Source: Azolla caroliniana
Taxonomy: Eukaryota; Polypodiophyta
DNA: 64,000 nt
Reading direction: 5' to 3'
Assembly (NCBI GenBank): GCA_043228905.1
Contig: JBHGNT010000014.1
Coordinates: 13,082,001 to 13,146,000, forward strand
In this document: piece by piece, positions 36,110-47,903 of the stretch
Layout: each line of letters begins with the position of its first letter
How positions within the stretch are numbered: the stretch's first letter is position 1
The notes under the pieces: model-generated
The model's input: the letters and a program-made list of their open reading frames with translations, nothing else
Database searches by the model: none
What the model was told of the DNA's origin: nothing
Position numbers and translations under genes: made by a program

Positions 36110-37210
36110 ACCGACCCAAATCTAATCTTCGTCACTACCAGCCTCCAACGTGACGATGAAACCACACTGGTGGCACTCCTAACTGAATTTAAAGATGTGT
36201 TCACATGGAGCTACACTAATATGTGTGGCATTCCAACCGAGGTTGTGACTCATAGCATCCCGATGTGGCCCAATGCTTGTCCTATACATCAATGATGGCG
36301 ACCAATGAACCCTAACTATGCCCAACAAGTAAATGCAGAAATCAATAAGTAAATATCTCTCGAATAGTGGTCATCCCAAAGAAAAACCGCAAGATACACG
36401 TGTGTATCGATTACCATCAAGTCAACGATGCCACAATAGAAGATAATTACTCGGTACCATACATTGAACACTTGTTGGACTGGGTAGCGGGGGTTGAAGC
36501 CTATGGCTTCATAGATGGATTCTCAAAGTATAACCAAATCTCGGTATTACTAGAGGATCAACATAAGACTGTGTTCGCCACAAAGTTCAACACTTTGGGC
36601 TAATGAGCATGTTGAGAACCTACCAATAGGCAGCCAACCACATATTCATGGCCAAGTTATGCAACGGTATCGAATCTTACGTCGATGATTTGTGTTGTCA
36701 CTCCAAGTGGCATGCACACCTATGCCTACTATGCACGAGGTTCGAAAACTGTGGGGAATACCAACTCTCCCTTAACCCCCTCAAATGTCAGTTCTGGGTC
36801 AAACACATTCTCATTCTCCAACACATAGTATCAAGAGACAAGATCTCTATAGACAAAACCAAGGTGAAGCTCATTGTCAAGATGTAGCCCTCAAACAACG
36901 AAAAAGAAATTACAAGGATTCATAGGGTATGGAGGGTACTACCACTACATCAAAATGTTCGTAGAGAAAGCACAACCCCTTTATGCGCCATTAAAACTAT
37001 ACACATGGACCGACGAGTGCACTCGATCATTTGAGCACCTAACAGAATAACTCGCAAACGCTCTGATCCTCTGGTCACCAGATTGGAACACGAATTTCCA
37101 TGTACACACCGATGCCTCTGTTTTTGCTCTAGGTGTTGTGTGTTGGCTCAACCCGGTGATCACCTTTGCCAACTGTCAATTAAACGTCACCAAGCAAAAT
37201 TATGTGACAA
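36110..37210 (+). pseudogene. Ty3/gypsy pol fragment: reverse transcriptase and RNase H
   Basis: Plus-strand text: EFKDVFTWSYTNMCGIPTEV, VVIPKKNRKIHVCIDYHQVN, then AYGFIDGFSKYNQISVLLED, where the D of FIDGFS is an RT catalytic residue. These are followed by SYVDDLCCHSK (the YVDD box), LSLNPLKCQFWV and the RNase H start LYAPLKLYTWTDECTRSFEH and HTDASVFALGVV. Stops at 36601 and elsewhere and frame shifts make it dead. It is from a different gypsy lineage than the chromovirus at 20.9-23.1 kb (no chromodomain). No LTRs could be assigned. Confidence 0.75.
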
Positions 37211-37429
37211 TGGAATGCAAGGCTCATAGTGGTGCAATGTATCATCATAACCATGCTATTATGTTTTTCACCATTGCTACTTGGACTAAGGAGACATGAA
37301 AACCATTGATGTGATTGATAATGAATCTCAAAGGTTGTCAGAATTTAAAGATGCTACATTATAGTTATGTATTCTTCAAAATTATGGATTTATTTGAGAT
37401 AAATTACAAGATATACCATTGTTGCATGG

Positions 37430-37720
37430 ATCTTTACGAATGAAAACAATTGTTACACTTTGGGTGTATTAACGGTTAAAGGATCATACACGTTAGTTAC
37501 AAGACACTACAAATATTGTATCATCATGTTGTGGCATCATTATCTTGCCTATCACCTAAAGCAAAAAAGGTGTCGAATGTATGTAAGTCAAAGGCAAGGC
37601 GGTTGTCATTACCATTTGCTATTTCGTGCAAATGTTTTTATGTCTAGAGTCATGATGGCGGGCTCCCATTAGGCTAAGGTCAAGTAGATGCTTCTTTTGG
37701 ACCATTGCAATGGAGGATAG
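37430..37720 (+). pseudogene. Possible copia GAG-pre-integrase scrap
   Basis: LWHHYLAYHLKQK followed in another frame by SKARRLSLPF resembles the LWHHRL...C..SK...LPF segment between protease and integrase of Ty1/copia. The match is short and broken. Confidence 0.3.
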
Positions 37721-38007
37721 TACACAGAGGTTCATTAAATGCCTGATACTGCATATCGTTTGGAAGTAGTTATCAGAGTTTTGTTAAGTTTTAACACATT
37801 TTTACAAGATAAGAGAAAGTGAGGATCATTTCTTGAAGCGCATACATATGCATGTATTTAGGTTTTCTAATGGATTTACAAGATGTCCCTCTCCCTATAA
37901 TAGTAGGTAGGTAGGTACAAGAATGAAATGGAAAACCCTAATATGTAGGTACAGAATGAGTGGGAAAACCCTAATAGGTACAGAATGAGTAGGAAAACAT
38001 TAATCTT

Positions 38008-38122
38008 GTTGTGCAATCCATGGTGTGATTTTTGGACAACTTATGTTACCTACAATGGCATCATGTACGACGACAATGATTGAGCAATGGAAGCTTGGCC
38101 CAATAGCGCAAGGCCACAATAT
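38008..38122 (+). pseudogene. Cytochrome P450 (CYP72 clan) exon, left part split by insertion
   Basis: GQLMLPTMASCTTTMIEQWK then LGPIAQGHN up to the insertion point is the C-helix to D-helix part of a CYP72-clan P450. The reading continues at 50001 with DIDVHTEF. A P450 exon was therefore cut by a solo LTR that made a 5-bp duplication (aatat at 38118-38122, gatat at 50001-50005). Upstream exons with the membrane anchor were not found between here and 37 kb. Confidence 0.7.
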
Positions 38123-38961
38123 TGTTGGGGCTTGTCCACTCAAGTGGAGCTCACAACATTGAGTCAGCTGAACGCTGAATAGGCTTAAGACAAGTTATAA
38201 TTAGTTGTATTTATATTTATATATATATGTATGCCTTTTTTCTTTTTGTATGTTTTTTGGGCGTGTGTCTTTTTGTGTGTGTGTGTGTGAACACAGATAT
38301 AGAAGTTGGACTACAAGAAGAAAAAAGCAGAAAAACAGAAAAAGAAAAGGAGAGATAGCGTGACCTGATTTTTTGAGAGAAAACAAAGAGTGAAAACAGT
38401 TTTTCTGAGAGTGCAGAGAGCAAAAACAGAAAACAGAGAGAGAGAAACAAAAATCGAAAGAGTGAGCAAGAGGAAGAGTGAACTATTGTCACAAATACAA
38501 AGACCTACGAGGGGTTGTTCGTGCTATCGAAGAACCACGATTGAACAACACCTGTCCTGTCTACTTGTTTCAGGTTTCTTCGTTTTATGTTTTTCTAGTT
38601 TCTGTTTTCTTTGGTTTTCTATCCACCCAATTGGGTGAGGAATTATAATCGGGGTCACTGTTGTTTCCACCCAATCGGGTGAAGATGGTAGCCAAGGCTG
38701 TTGTCTTGAGGCTAGGACATATTTCTAGTCAAAACCTAGAGAGTCCATATTGTCTAGCTGAGGTTGTTGCCTTGAAGTAGATACATTCCTCTAGTGAGGT
38801 CGTATTTCATTGTAATCCAAATTATAGTGAAGTTGTTTGGAACCTACGGTTCCCGTGGTTTTTCCCTATTTTGGGTTTTCCACGTTAAAAATCTTAGTGT
38901 ACTCTCATTTTCGTCTTGTGGTTTCATCTATTGTTCATCAAGTGTTAATTGTGTTTGAAGT

Positions 38962-39383
38962 TGTTGAGCGGCAAGCTCCATTGGAGCCGGATCGACTGAA
39001 TAAGCCTGAGCCGGTGAGCGAGACGGATCGGTGAGCCAGTGAGCACCCGGTGAGCAAAAGAGTTGGTGAGCTAGGGAGCCGGTTAGCCGGATCCATCAGT
39101 AACCGGAAGCCTAGTAGCAGCTAGACTACTAGGGAGTTAATACTCTCGTAGTTAGTGTCAGACGCTCAAGTGAGCATTGAAGTACACCATACTTCTGTCA
39201 GTCCATATGGACTTGTATAAAAGTGTTTGCTGAACACATACTATGTACAGAGTGTTGATATAATTTTTGAATAGTGATTCCTGTTCTGCTCTCTCTGTCT
39301 CTCCCGCGTATTGTTAAGCTCTCCATTAAACCTGTTCTCTGTTTTCTGTTTTCTATTGCTTCTGCACGCTATTTGTTTTTACA
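38962..39383 (+). repeat. 5' LTR of copia A
   Basis: 422 bp, TG..CA ends, followed at once by the primer-binding site. A TATA-like string (ttgtataaaagtg, about 39211-39222) marks the likely promoter. It differs from the 3' LTR by scattered substitutions and no length change, so A is not a very recent insertion. Confidence 0.9.
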
Positions 39384-39396
39384 TGGTATTAGAGCG
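39384..39396 (+). promoter_or_regulatory. Primer-binding site of copia A
   Basis: tggtattagagcg directly follows the LTR. It matches the usual plant copia site tggtatcagagc (3' end of initiator tRNA-Met) with one change. Confidence 0.85.
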
Positions 39397-39469
39397 TGAG
39401 GGTTGAGAACCTCTGCAGCCGACATAACTTGAAAGAAAACAAACCAACCAAGAAGAATAGGCAAAACCG

Positions 39470-40310
39470 ATGGATAGAGGCATGGCTAGCTCGCTTCCAA
39501 CAGAGAAGCTCGACAAAAACAACTACGCGTCTTGGTCTTACAAGATGCACCAGTACCTGCTCGGACACGGTTACTGGAGCTATGTCAATGGAGCAAATGA
39601 CACAGCACCCGATTCGACACACAAAGACCTCCCATCTTGGGAATAGTCGGCAAGTAGAGTATTGTACTAGTTCACGTCTTGTGTGGGCGAACAACTCCTG
39701 AGCTATATTCGGGATGCGAAAACGCCAAAGGATGCTTGGGGAAATCTGAAGAAGATCTTCGCCGCAAGCACCACAGCCAGGAAGCTTCACCTCCGACAGG
39801 AGCTGAGCAATTTACGACAACACGACTTGTCGGTGGCTGATTACACCTCGAAGATCAAAGATATATGTGATTCTCTAGCCTCTATCGATGTGAACGTCGA
39901 GGAAGGAGAGATGGTGCAAATCTGTCTTGGGGGACTGGCGTCGAAGTTCGGAGCATTCTGAAGTGTTGTGTGTACATGGGAGAATACGCCATCGTTTTTC
40001 GACTTATAGTCGATGCTCCTTATAGAGGAGAACCATGCGGGCGCGTCGACAAGTGCCCCCACCGACAACCGGATGCTGTACATGGAGGCGGATCGGCCCT
40101 GTGGGCGTGGTGGACGAGGCGGGTTGGCACGCAATGGAGGCGGCCGGCAGGGGCAAGACCGACGGCACAGAGACCGTGCCGATAGCAGTTCTGGGACTTC
40201 CACAAACAGGGGGAGTCAAGGTGGAGCCGGAGGCCGGCAAGACAAATCCGCCATGGAATGCTGGTACTGTGGCAAAAAGGTCCACAGAGAAAGCGAGTGC
40301 TAGAAGAAGC
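39470..40310 (+). pseudogene. gag of copia A (broken)
   Basis: The frame starts MDRGMASSLPTEKLDKNNYA and has two TAG stops near 39643 and 39668. It resumes as LLSYIRDAKTPKDAWGNLKK, then QICLGGLASKFGAF and a TGA at 39959-39961. Further on is LLIEENHAGAS, a Gly/Arg-rich spacer and a zinc knuckle CWYCGKKVHRESEC (CX2CX4HX4C) that would bind packaged RNA. This is the nucleocapsid protein. Element C carries a related gag on the other strand. Confidence 0.85.
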
Positions 40311-40426
40311 ACGCTGATTCGGACAGATCTGGATCCGGCAAAACCGGTAGGGAGAACCGGCAAAGCTCACACTACGCGCAAGGATCGAAAGGATCTGGAA
40401 CCGGGAAGACCGGTAAGGGGCCAGCC

Positions 40427-41577
40427 TTGGTGATGAAACACGAGGCTAACTCGATGAAGAAGACCACTTCCAAATCGGAGGAAGTGTGGTACGTTGATTC
40501 CGGTGCGTCAAATCACATGACGAACCACAAAGAGTGGTTCTCCTTCTTAGAGAAACCGGAACAACCGGGAGTTGTCGAAACCGGAGACGACACTCCTCAC
40601 CCAATCATGCATGTCGGAGAAGTTCCCCTGAGCCACGTCGGACAGAGGGGGAAGCTTACGAACGTATTACACGTTCCGACTATCACGAAAAACCTGGTGT
40701 CGGTTGGACAGATCGTCGACCAAGGAATGCAGGTGCGGTTTACGCACCTCGGGTGCTTCATCGAGGAGGAGGGCCAGATTATCGCGCAAGGGCACAGAGA
40801 TGGGAGGATGTTCATCCTTGACACCAATGACGTCGGCGCCACCTTGTTCGCCAAACGACAGAAGGTCGAATCGGACATCGACTTGTGGCACAAGCGGATC
40901 GGCCATGTCAATTACCGAAGGCTTCAAGACGTGCAGACGAAACAAGTTGTTTTCGGTTTGCTGAAGTTTAGTGGCTGGAAGGCCCAAGTATGTGAAGCCT
41001 ACCAACTTGGGAAGCAACACCGGCTTCCATTCCCCGCCAAACAAAACCATATCCGTAACAAGCTCGACCTTATTCATTCAGATGTATGGGGACCAACACA
41101 AAACGTGAGTCTTGGCGGGAGTCGATACTTCGTCTTCTTCACCGACGACTATAGCTGGCACACATGGATCTACCTCATTGAGCGGAAGAGCGAAGTCTTT
41201 GACTGTTTTCGGAACCTCCAAAGCATGGTGGAACGGGAATCAGAGAGGAAGATCAAGTGCATGTGGTCAGATGGCGGAAAAGAATATTTTTCTGGCCAAT
41301 TCAACAGTTATCTGCAACAAATAGGAATTCGGAGAGAGTTCAGCTGTAGATACACACCGGAGCAAAACGATGTGGCCGAAAGGAAGAATCGGTCGCTTGT
41401 CGACGCGGCAAGGGCAATGCTGGAAGAGAAGAGAATGCCCCATTTCTACTGGGCGGAGGCAGTCCGAACGGCCGTTTACATCCAAAACCGGATCTGTGAC
41501 AAGGTGTCCGCGCATGAGCTGTATTTTGGGCGCAAGCCGAATTTGAGACACCTTCGGAGTTTCGGCAGCGAAGGGAT
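40427..41577 (+). pseudogene. Protease and integrase part of copia A pol, truncated
   Basis: Protease: VWYVDSGASNHMTNHKEWF with the DSGA active site. GAG-pre-integrase: LWHKRIGHVNYRRLQDVQ. Integrase: IHSDVWGPTQ (first Asp), MWSDGGKEYFSGQF (second Asp), TPEQNDVAERKNRSL (Glu). The zinc-binding segment before integrase has lost a Cys (CEAYQLGKQHR, where CxxC is expected). At FGSEG the frame jumps into text that elsewhere reads KGYTQTHG of RT, so about 200 codons (integrase C-terminus, spacer, RT start) are deleted. The open frame stops at 41605. Confidence 0.85.
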
Positions 41578-42683
41578 ACACACAGACCCATGGAATCGAC
41601 TATGACGAGACCTTCGCTCCAATAGCGAAGATGACAACGGTTCGTGTGGTGCTGGCGGTTGCTGCGGGAAGGGGGTGGCATCTTCACCAGATGGATGTGA
41701 AGAATGCATTTCTTCAAGGAGATCTTGAAGAAGAGGTCTTTATGATACAACCCCTCGGTTTCCAGATGGAGATGAACAAGTCGGCGGTATGCTGGCTGAA
41801 GAAGTCACTTTATGGCCTGAAGCAAGCCCCCCGAGCTTGGAATGCGAAGATCACGCACCGGTTGCGTAAGATGGGGTTTGTGGCCTCGAAGTCCGACTCT
41901 TCGTTGTTCATCCGGCAAGGTCCGAACGGTCCGGTTTGCATCTTGTTGTATGTTGATGATCGGGTCATCACCGAACCCGGACTCGATGAAATGAGCCAAG
42001 TCAAGTTCCAATTGTTGGATGCGTTTGAGATAAAGGACCTAGGGGACCTTCATTATTTTCTTGGGATCGAGGTGATCCGAACCCCCGACGGCATATTGCT
42101 CTCACAGAGGCCCTATGTGTTGAATATGTTGTACAAGTTCAGCATGACAGAATGTCGACCTGTCTCTACACCCATGGACCGGAACTAGAAGCTCTGTCCC
42201 AACTCCGGACCGGCCTGCGTTGAGAAACGGTTCCGACAAATTGTCGGAAGCCTTATATATTTGACCATCACCCGACCCGACATAAGCTATCAGGTCGGTG
42301 TGATTAGCCAATTCATGCAGAAGCCCACCGTAGAGCACCTTTAGTGCGCGAACCGAATACTGCGGTATGTGAGCAGCATGAAGGACCAGGGACTGTTATA
42401 CCGGCGAGGTATAACCGAAGAGCTAGTCAGTTACACAGATACGGACTGGGCCGGCGATGCATCAAATCGCCGATCAACCTCCAGTCATATGTTTTCCCTA
42501 GGTAGCGCGGCTGTTGCGTGGAGCAGCAAAAAGCAACCAATAGTTTCTCTGTCGAGCACTGAGGTTGAGTATCGGGGCGCTACAGTTGCCACCTGTGAAG
42601 CCATTTGGCTTTGGCGGCTGCTGCAAGACCTACGGATCGAGGTACCGACCCCAATTCTGATCTACTGCGACAACATAAGCAAC
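41578..42683 (+). pseudogene. RT and RNase H part of copia A pol, up to insertion of B
   Basis: [69 protein letters not shown] (YVDD box) and LHYFLGIEV. A stop at 42186-42188 is followed by decayed linker text (TRPDISYQVGVI). RNase H: YTDTDWAGDASNRRSTS, SSTEVEYRGA and IYCDNISN, where element B interrupts. The frame resumes at 48687. The text MQLAKNPVFHARTKHIEVHY there completes the RNase H. Confidence 0.85.
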
Positions 42684-42857
42684 TGTTGGGAAATCGACTA
42701 AAAAACTTTACCTCTCGGCCACAACCGAGGAAACACGAATCAATGCAGAAGTAAATAAAAAAAACACAGAGAATGTACAATGGCGAGCTGCAAGGCGACG
42801 ACCTTGAGCTCGCTGTCCTCGCCACAGGCGGCGGTATTACACAGAGGCGTCGGCCTC

Positions 42858-42895
<38 letters not shown>

Positions 42896-43218
42896 CTGCT
42901 CTCACTTCGCTCCCTCTAAGTGGAAAATAGAAAAATGAGCAACAACAACAAAACTGTTTGCCCTAAGTCATATTTATACACATATGACTTTCGGGCTATT
43001 TACAAGTATAGCCTCGAGGGCCCTTGGCAAACATATTCACAAATATGTCCCCGCATTCGGATCTCTCTCCGGGTACATTCGTCATCCGGCTCCGTAGCCG
43101 GGGTCTTCATCATCCGGATCCGAAACCGGGTCTTCATCGTCCGGTTCCGATACCGGGTACTCCTCATTCGATTCCCGGACATCTGACCATCCCATCCGGA
43201 GGGACCGTAATCCCAACA
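42684..43218 (-). repeat. 3' LTR of copia B
   Basis: 535 bp. On the minus strand it has a Cys-Gly-Gly-rich U3 with repeats of ccggatgangagtacccgg type, a TATA box inside an inverted repeat (42966-42989), then a (GA)n tract at about 42870-42891. It lacks about 45 bp of U3 repeat that the 5' LTR has. Confidence 0.88.
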
Positions 43219-43229
43219 AACTCCCCCTT
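43219..43229 (-). promoter_or_regulatory. Polypurine tract of copia B
   Basis: On the minus strand gaagggggagtt lies between the pol stop and the 3' LTR. The same string is seen in element D. Confidence 0.75.
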
Positions 43230-46200
43230 CACTTCGGCATGGGATGTCTTTCCAGTCCGACCCTCTTCCGGCACGCTTCCAACTTGTCGGGTGTGAGCAC
43301 TTTGGTCAGCATATCTGACCCGTTCTCGTCCGTGTGGATCTTCGTCAGCACGAACTCCTGGTCTTCTATCCTTTCCCGGATCTAGTGATATCTTCGCTGG
43401 ATGTGCTTCGTCCGGGAGTGATAGGCCGCATTCTTCGCAAGGTGGATGGCACTCTGACTGTCGCAGTAGAGTCGGTACTCCTCCTGCCGGATACCAAGCT
43501 CTCTAATGAAGTCCTTCATCCATATTATTTCCTTGCCGGCTTCAACAGCCGCCATGTACTCCGCCTCCGTGGTTGACAACGCAACCGTCTTCTGCAGCCT
43601 CGACTGCCACGAAACAGCTCCCCCTGCATACGTCATCACATACCCTGATGTGGACCGGCTGGTATCTGCATCAGCCGACATATCCGAATCGTTAAAGCCG
43701 TCGAGTTCGGGCTTACCGGAGCCGAATCGGAGGCACACGTTTGCCGTGCCCTTCAGGTATCAGAGTATCCACTTGGCCGCGTTCCAGTGCTCTTTGCCGG
43801 GATTGCTCATGTACCGGCTCACCACTCCGACTGCATATCCTATGTCCGGTCTTGTACACACCATTGCGTACATCAAGCTTCCGACGGCAGAGGCATATGG
43901 TACTTTCATCATGTCCTCCTTCTCAGCCTTTGTCTTGGGGCTTTGCTTGCTGGACAACCTGCAGTTTGCCGGGAGGGTTGACCCGACCGGTCTTGCTTCC
44001 GACATGTTGAACCGGTGAAGCACCTTTGTCACGTACTTCTCTTGTGACAGCCACAACTGCTTCTTCTTCCGGTCCCGGATGATGTGCATCCCTAGTATTT
44101 GCCTCGCCGGACCCAGGTCCTTCATTGAGAAGGTTCGGTGAAACGCTTTCTTCAGCATCCGTATCTTGACCTGGTCCCGTCCGACGATCAACATGTCGTC
44201 CACGTACAGGAGGAGTATTAGAAAGTCTCCTCCTTTGAACTTCTTCACAAACACACAGTGATCAGACTGCGTTTTGTGGTACCCTTCGTCGGTCATGAAA
44301 GAGTCGAACTTCCGGTACCATTGCGGGGAGCCTGTTTCAGTCCGTAAAGGCTCTTCTTCAATCGGCATACCAGGTGCTCCTTTCCTTTCTTCTCGAATCC
44401 TTCCGGTTGCTGCATGTAGATCTCTTCTTCGAGGTCACCGTGAAGGAATGCCGTCTTCACGTCCATCTGTTCTACCTCGAGGTCCATGCTTGCCGCTATG
44501 CTCAGCACCGTCCGGATGGAGGTCATCTTCACTACTGGGGCAAATATCTCGTCGAAGTCGACGCCCTTCTTCTGCTGGAACCCCTTCACCACGATCCTGG
44601 CTTTGTATCTCGGGGGGTTTCCGGCATCTCCCGGTTTCAGCTTGAACACCCACTTGTTTCGAAGTGCCCGCTTTCCTTTCGGCAACTCCACAAGTTCATA
44701 TGTGTGGTTCTCATGCAGGGAATCCATCTCCTCCTGCATGGCACTTAACCACCTGCGGCTATGGGTGTCAAGCTTTGCTTCTTCAAAACTCTCCGGCTCC
44801 CCTTCGTCGGTTAGCAGCACGTGCTCTGGTTCCGGAAATCTCCGGGGGGCCCTTCTCTCTCTTAGAGGATATCTCCGTTCCGGAGCTTCGGTAACCGGCT
44901 CCTCCGTTTCCTCTTCATCCGAATCCATTTCGGGATCGGGGCCGGTTCCGGTATCAGTTTCATCTTCCTCGGCCGGTTCTGTTTCTTCACCGTCTTCAAG
45001 TGGATCCTTGAGTGCTAACCGGTCCCTTGCCGGTTGGGACTGCTCCTCGTAGAGTTGATCCTCACCGGTCGACTTGGAGCTCTTCATCTTCTTCTCCGAC
45101 TCCCAGTCGGCGAGTGTCTTGTCCTCCATGAAGATGATATCACGACTCCAGAATATCTTTTCGTTGACCGGGTCCCATACTCGGTAGCCGAACTCGTCAT
45201 CGCCGTAACCGAGGAATATGCATGGCCGGGTCTTTGGATCTAGCTTTCCTCTCCGGTCCTTTGCCACATGCACATATGCGAGACACCCGAACACCTTCAG
45301 ATGCCGGTAGGATACTTCCCTGCCGGTCCAAACTCTCTGCGGCGTGTCTCCGTCCAAAGGTACTGAGGGTGATCTGTTTATCACGTATGTCGCCGTCGAC
45401 ATTGCCTCAGCCCAAAACCCCTTGGGTAATTTCGCATGCGCCAGCATACTCCGAACCCTCTCCATTATGGTCCGGTTCATCCTCTTGGCCAGCCCGTTCA
45501 GTTCCGGCGTCTTCGGCACAGTAAACTCGAGCCGGATTCCCTTCGAGCGACAGTACTCCTTGAACTGCCCCCGGTATTCCCCTCCGTTATCCGCTCGTAT
45601 CGCTTTCAGCTTCTTGCCGGATTCCCTTTCCACTCTCGCGTGGAGTTCTTTGAAGACGCACAACACTTGGTCCTTTGTCTTCAACGGTGCCGTCCACAGC
45701 TTCTGGCTATGGTCATCAATGAATGTCACGAAGTACTGGGCTCCGCCATGTGACTTCGTTTCTACTTGACACACGTCAGTGTGCACCAACTCCAATGGTG
45801 CGCTACGTCTCGTCGGTGGCCTTGAGTGGAAGGAGGTTCGGTTCTGCTTACCGGCCAGGCAATCGGTGCACTTCTCCAGGTGCACATGCTTCACTGGAAT
45901 AAGGTTGTCTTCTGCAAGCCTCTTCATCCCCTTCTCACTCATGTGGCACAGTCTCTTGTGCCACAGCTCACCGGCAGTGTCGGCTGCCACATTCAACTCC
46001 TCCGGACACAACCAGGCATTCATAAGGTACAGTGTGTTGACTTTCCGGGCCCGAGCCACTATCAGGCTCCCCTTGCTGAACTTCATTACGCAGTTCCGGA
46101 TGCTACCTGTGTAGCCTTCATCGTCTAGCCTCCCGGCCGAAATCAGGTTCAATCGAACCTCCGGAACGTGCCGGACATCCTTCAGCAACATTTTGCATCC

Positions 46201-47301
46201 GGTCGAGGTTGTTAACCACACGTCTCCTATGCCGGCAATCCGGCACGTACCTTCATTTCCCATCCGAACACAGCCATGCTCACCGGCTGTATAGGATGAG
46301 AAGTATCTTCTTTCCGGGGTCAGGTGGAATGACGCTCCGGAATCGACCACCCAGGTAGTCTCATCGCCGGCAATGTTTAGTTCACCTTCTTCGGTGATGA
46401 GCATGATCTCCTCTTCACTTGCCGCGAGTGCCGTTGTTCCTTTCCGGTCCTGCCCTCGCCGATCCGAACCATTCCGGTCCGTGGCTCCCCGGTAAGCACC
46501 GTTCCGTTCCGAAAACTTCTTCGAATCGGTGTCGTCGGCTCCGTTGTCTTTTCGGTAATGCCGACAATTCTTTCGGAAGTGCCCCGACTTCCCACAGTGG
46601 AAGCATGTGGGCCTTCCTCTTGACTGCGACCGGGTCCCCGACTTCTCCCGTCTTTGCGGACTCCGGTTCCGTTGTCTTCCCCGATCCGATTCGGTAAGCA
46701 GCATCTTCGGATTGGAGGCCGGTTCTTTATCTCTCCGACGCGCCTCTTCGTTCAAAATGCTTGTCTTTACCGTTTGTAAGGACAAGTTATCTTCGGTGCA
46801 GGAGGTGCTGAGAGTCACCACCAAGTTCTCCCAGCTTTCCGGCAATGTACACATCAGCATGATGGCTTGCATTGCATCCTCCAACGGGAACTTGATCGCC
46901 GCAAGCTGGTTCACGAATCCCATGAACGTGCTTACGTGTTCCACCATACTCTCGCCGTCCCGGTACTTGAGGTTCACTATCCTCCTCATCAGGGAGGTCC
47001 GGTTCAACGCATTCTTCCTCTCGTAGAGGCCCGACAGCTTCTGCCACATCTCATATGCGTTGGTGTCGTTCGCCACATGTTGTAGAACGCTCACGTCGAC
47101 GTATTGCCGAATGGTTGCAACGGCTTTCCGGTTCAGAAGCCTCCATTCCGTCTCAAGTACCCCCTTGGGTATTTCTGACCTGTCGATCGGTTCATACAGG
47201 TCCCGAACAATGAGCAGATCCTCCATCTTTATCTTCCAGTCGGCGTAGTTCTGCGCATTCAGCACCATCATCCCCGGCTGCCCGCTGCTGCCGCCTTCCA
47301 T
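43229..47301 (-). pseudogene. gag-pol polyprotein of copia B (nearly complete, disabled)
   Basis: The start Met at 47299-47301 ([20 protein letters not shown]) lies just after the PBS. Gag is of UBN2 type with zinc knuckle [14 protein letters not shown]. Protease is [11 protein letters not shown]; pre-integrase is [16 protein letters not shown]. Integrase has HTDVCQV and [13 protein letters not shown], then [12 protein letters not shown], where copia proteins have AER, so the catalytic Glu appears to be Lys. RT has [20 protein letters not shown] and [12 protein letters not shown]. Here one G is missing (about 44321-44325), the frame shifts, and it resumes with [23 protein letters not shown] and RPDIGYAVGV. 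RNase H has TEAEYMAAVEAGKEIIWMKD, then a TAG in place of Trp at about 43382-43384 and a final PMPK stop at 43229. Gag and pol share one frame, as in many plant copia elements. Confidence 0.9.
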
Positions 47302-47321
47302 TTTTCTGCACTTGAGTCGCT

Positions 47322-47333
47322 CTGATACCAGAT
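47322..47333 (-). promoter_or_regulatory. Primer-binding site of copia B
   Basis: On the minus strand the LTR end is followed after two bases by tggtatcagagcg, complementary to initiator tRNA-Met. Confidence 0.8.
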
Positions 47334-47903
47334 TGTTGGAAAATCGACTAAAAAACTTTACCTCTCGGCCACAACCGAGGAAACACGAATCAATGCAGAA
47401 GTAAATAAAAAAAACACAGAGAATGTACAATGGCGAGCTGCAAGGCGACGACCTTGAGCTCGCTGTCCTCGCCACAGGCGGCGGTATTACACAGAGGCGT
47501 CGACCTCTTCCTTTCTCTCTCTCTCTCTCTCTCGGCTGCTCTCACTTCGCTCCCTCTAAGTGGAAAACAGAAAAATGAGCAACAACAACAAAACTGTTTG
47601 CCCTAAGTCATATTTATACACATATGACTTTCGGGCTATTTACAAGTATAGCCTCGAGGGCCCTTGGCAAACATATTCACAAATATGTCCCCGCATCCGG
47701 ATCTCTCTCCGGGTACATTCGTCATCCGGCTCCGTAGCCGGGGTCTTCATCATCCGGATCCGAAACCGGGTCTTCGTCATCCGGCTCCGTAGCCGGGGTC
47801 TTCATCATCCGGATCCGAAACCGGGTCTTCATCGTCTGGTTCCGATACTGGGTACTCCTCATTCGATTCCCGGACATCTGACCATCCCATTTGGAGGGAC
47901 CGT

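Noticed and set aside
30183-37210. One gypsy element from the LTR-like DNA at 30.2 kb to the RT at 36.1 kb
   Set aside because: No gag or protease and no second LTR could be found, and a satellite-like array lies between. The link is only by distance.
38217-38640. Ser/Phe-rich and Glu/Arg-rich open frames
   Set aside because: They lie in the GA-rich R region of the interrupted solo LTR and reflect its low complexity.
43506-44018. Plus-strand open frames over copia B (also 44486-45052, 45344-45769, 46607-47026)
   Set aside because: They are antisense shadows of the minus-strand gag-pol frame; they have no motifs of their own.
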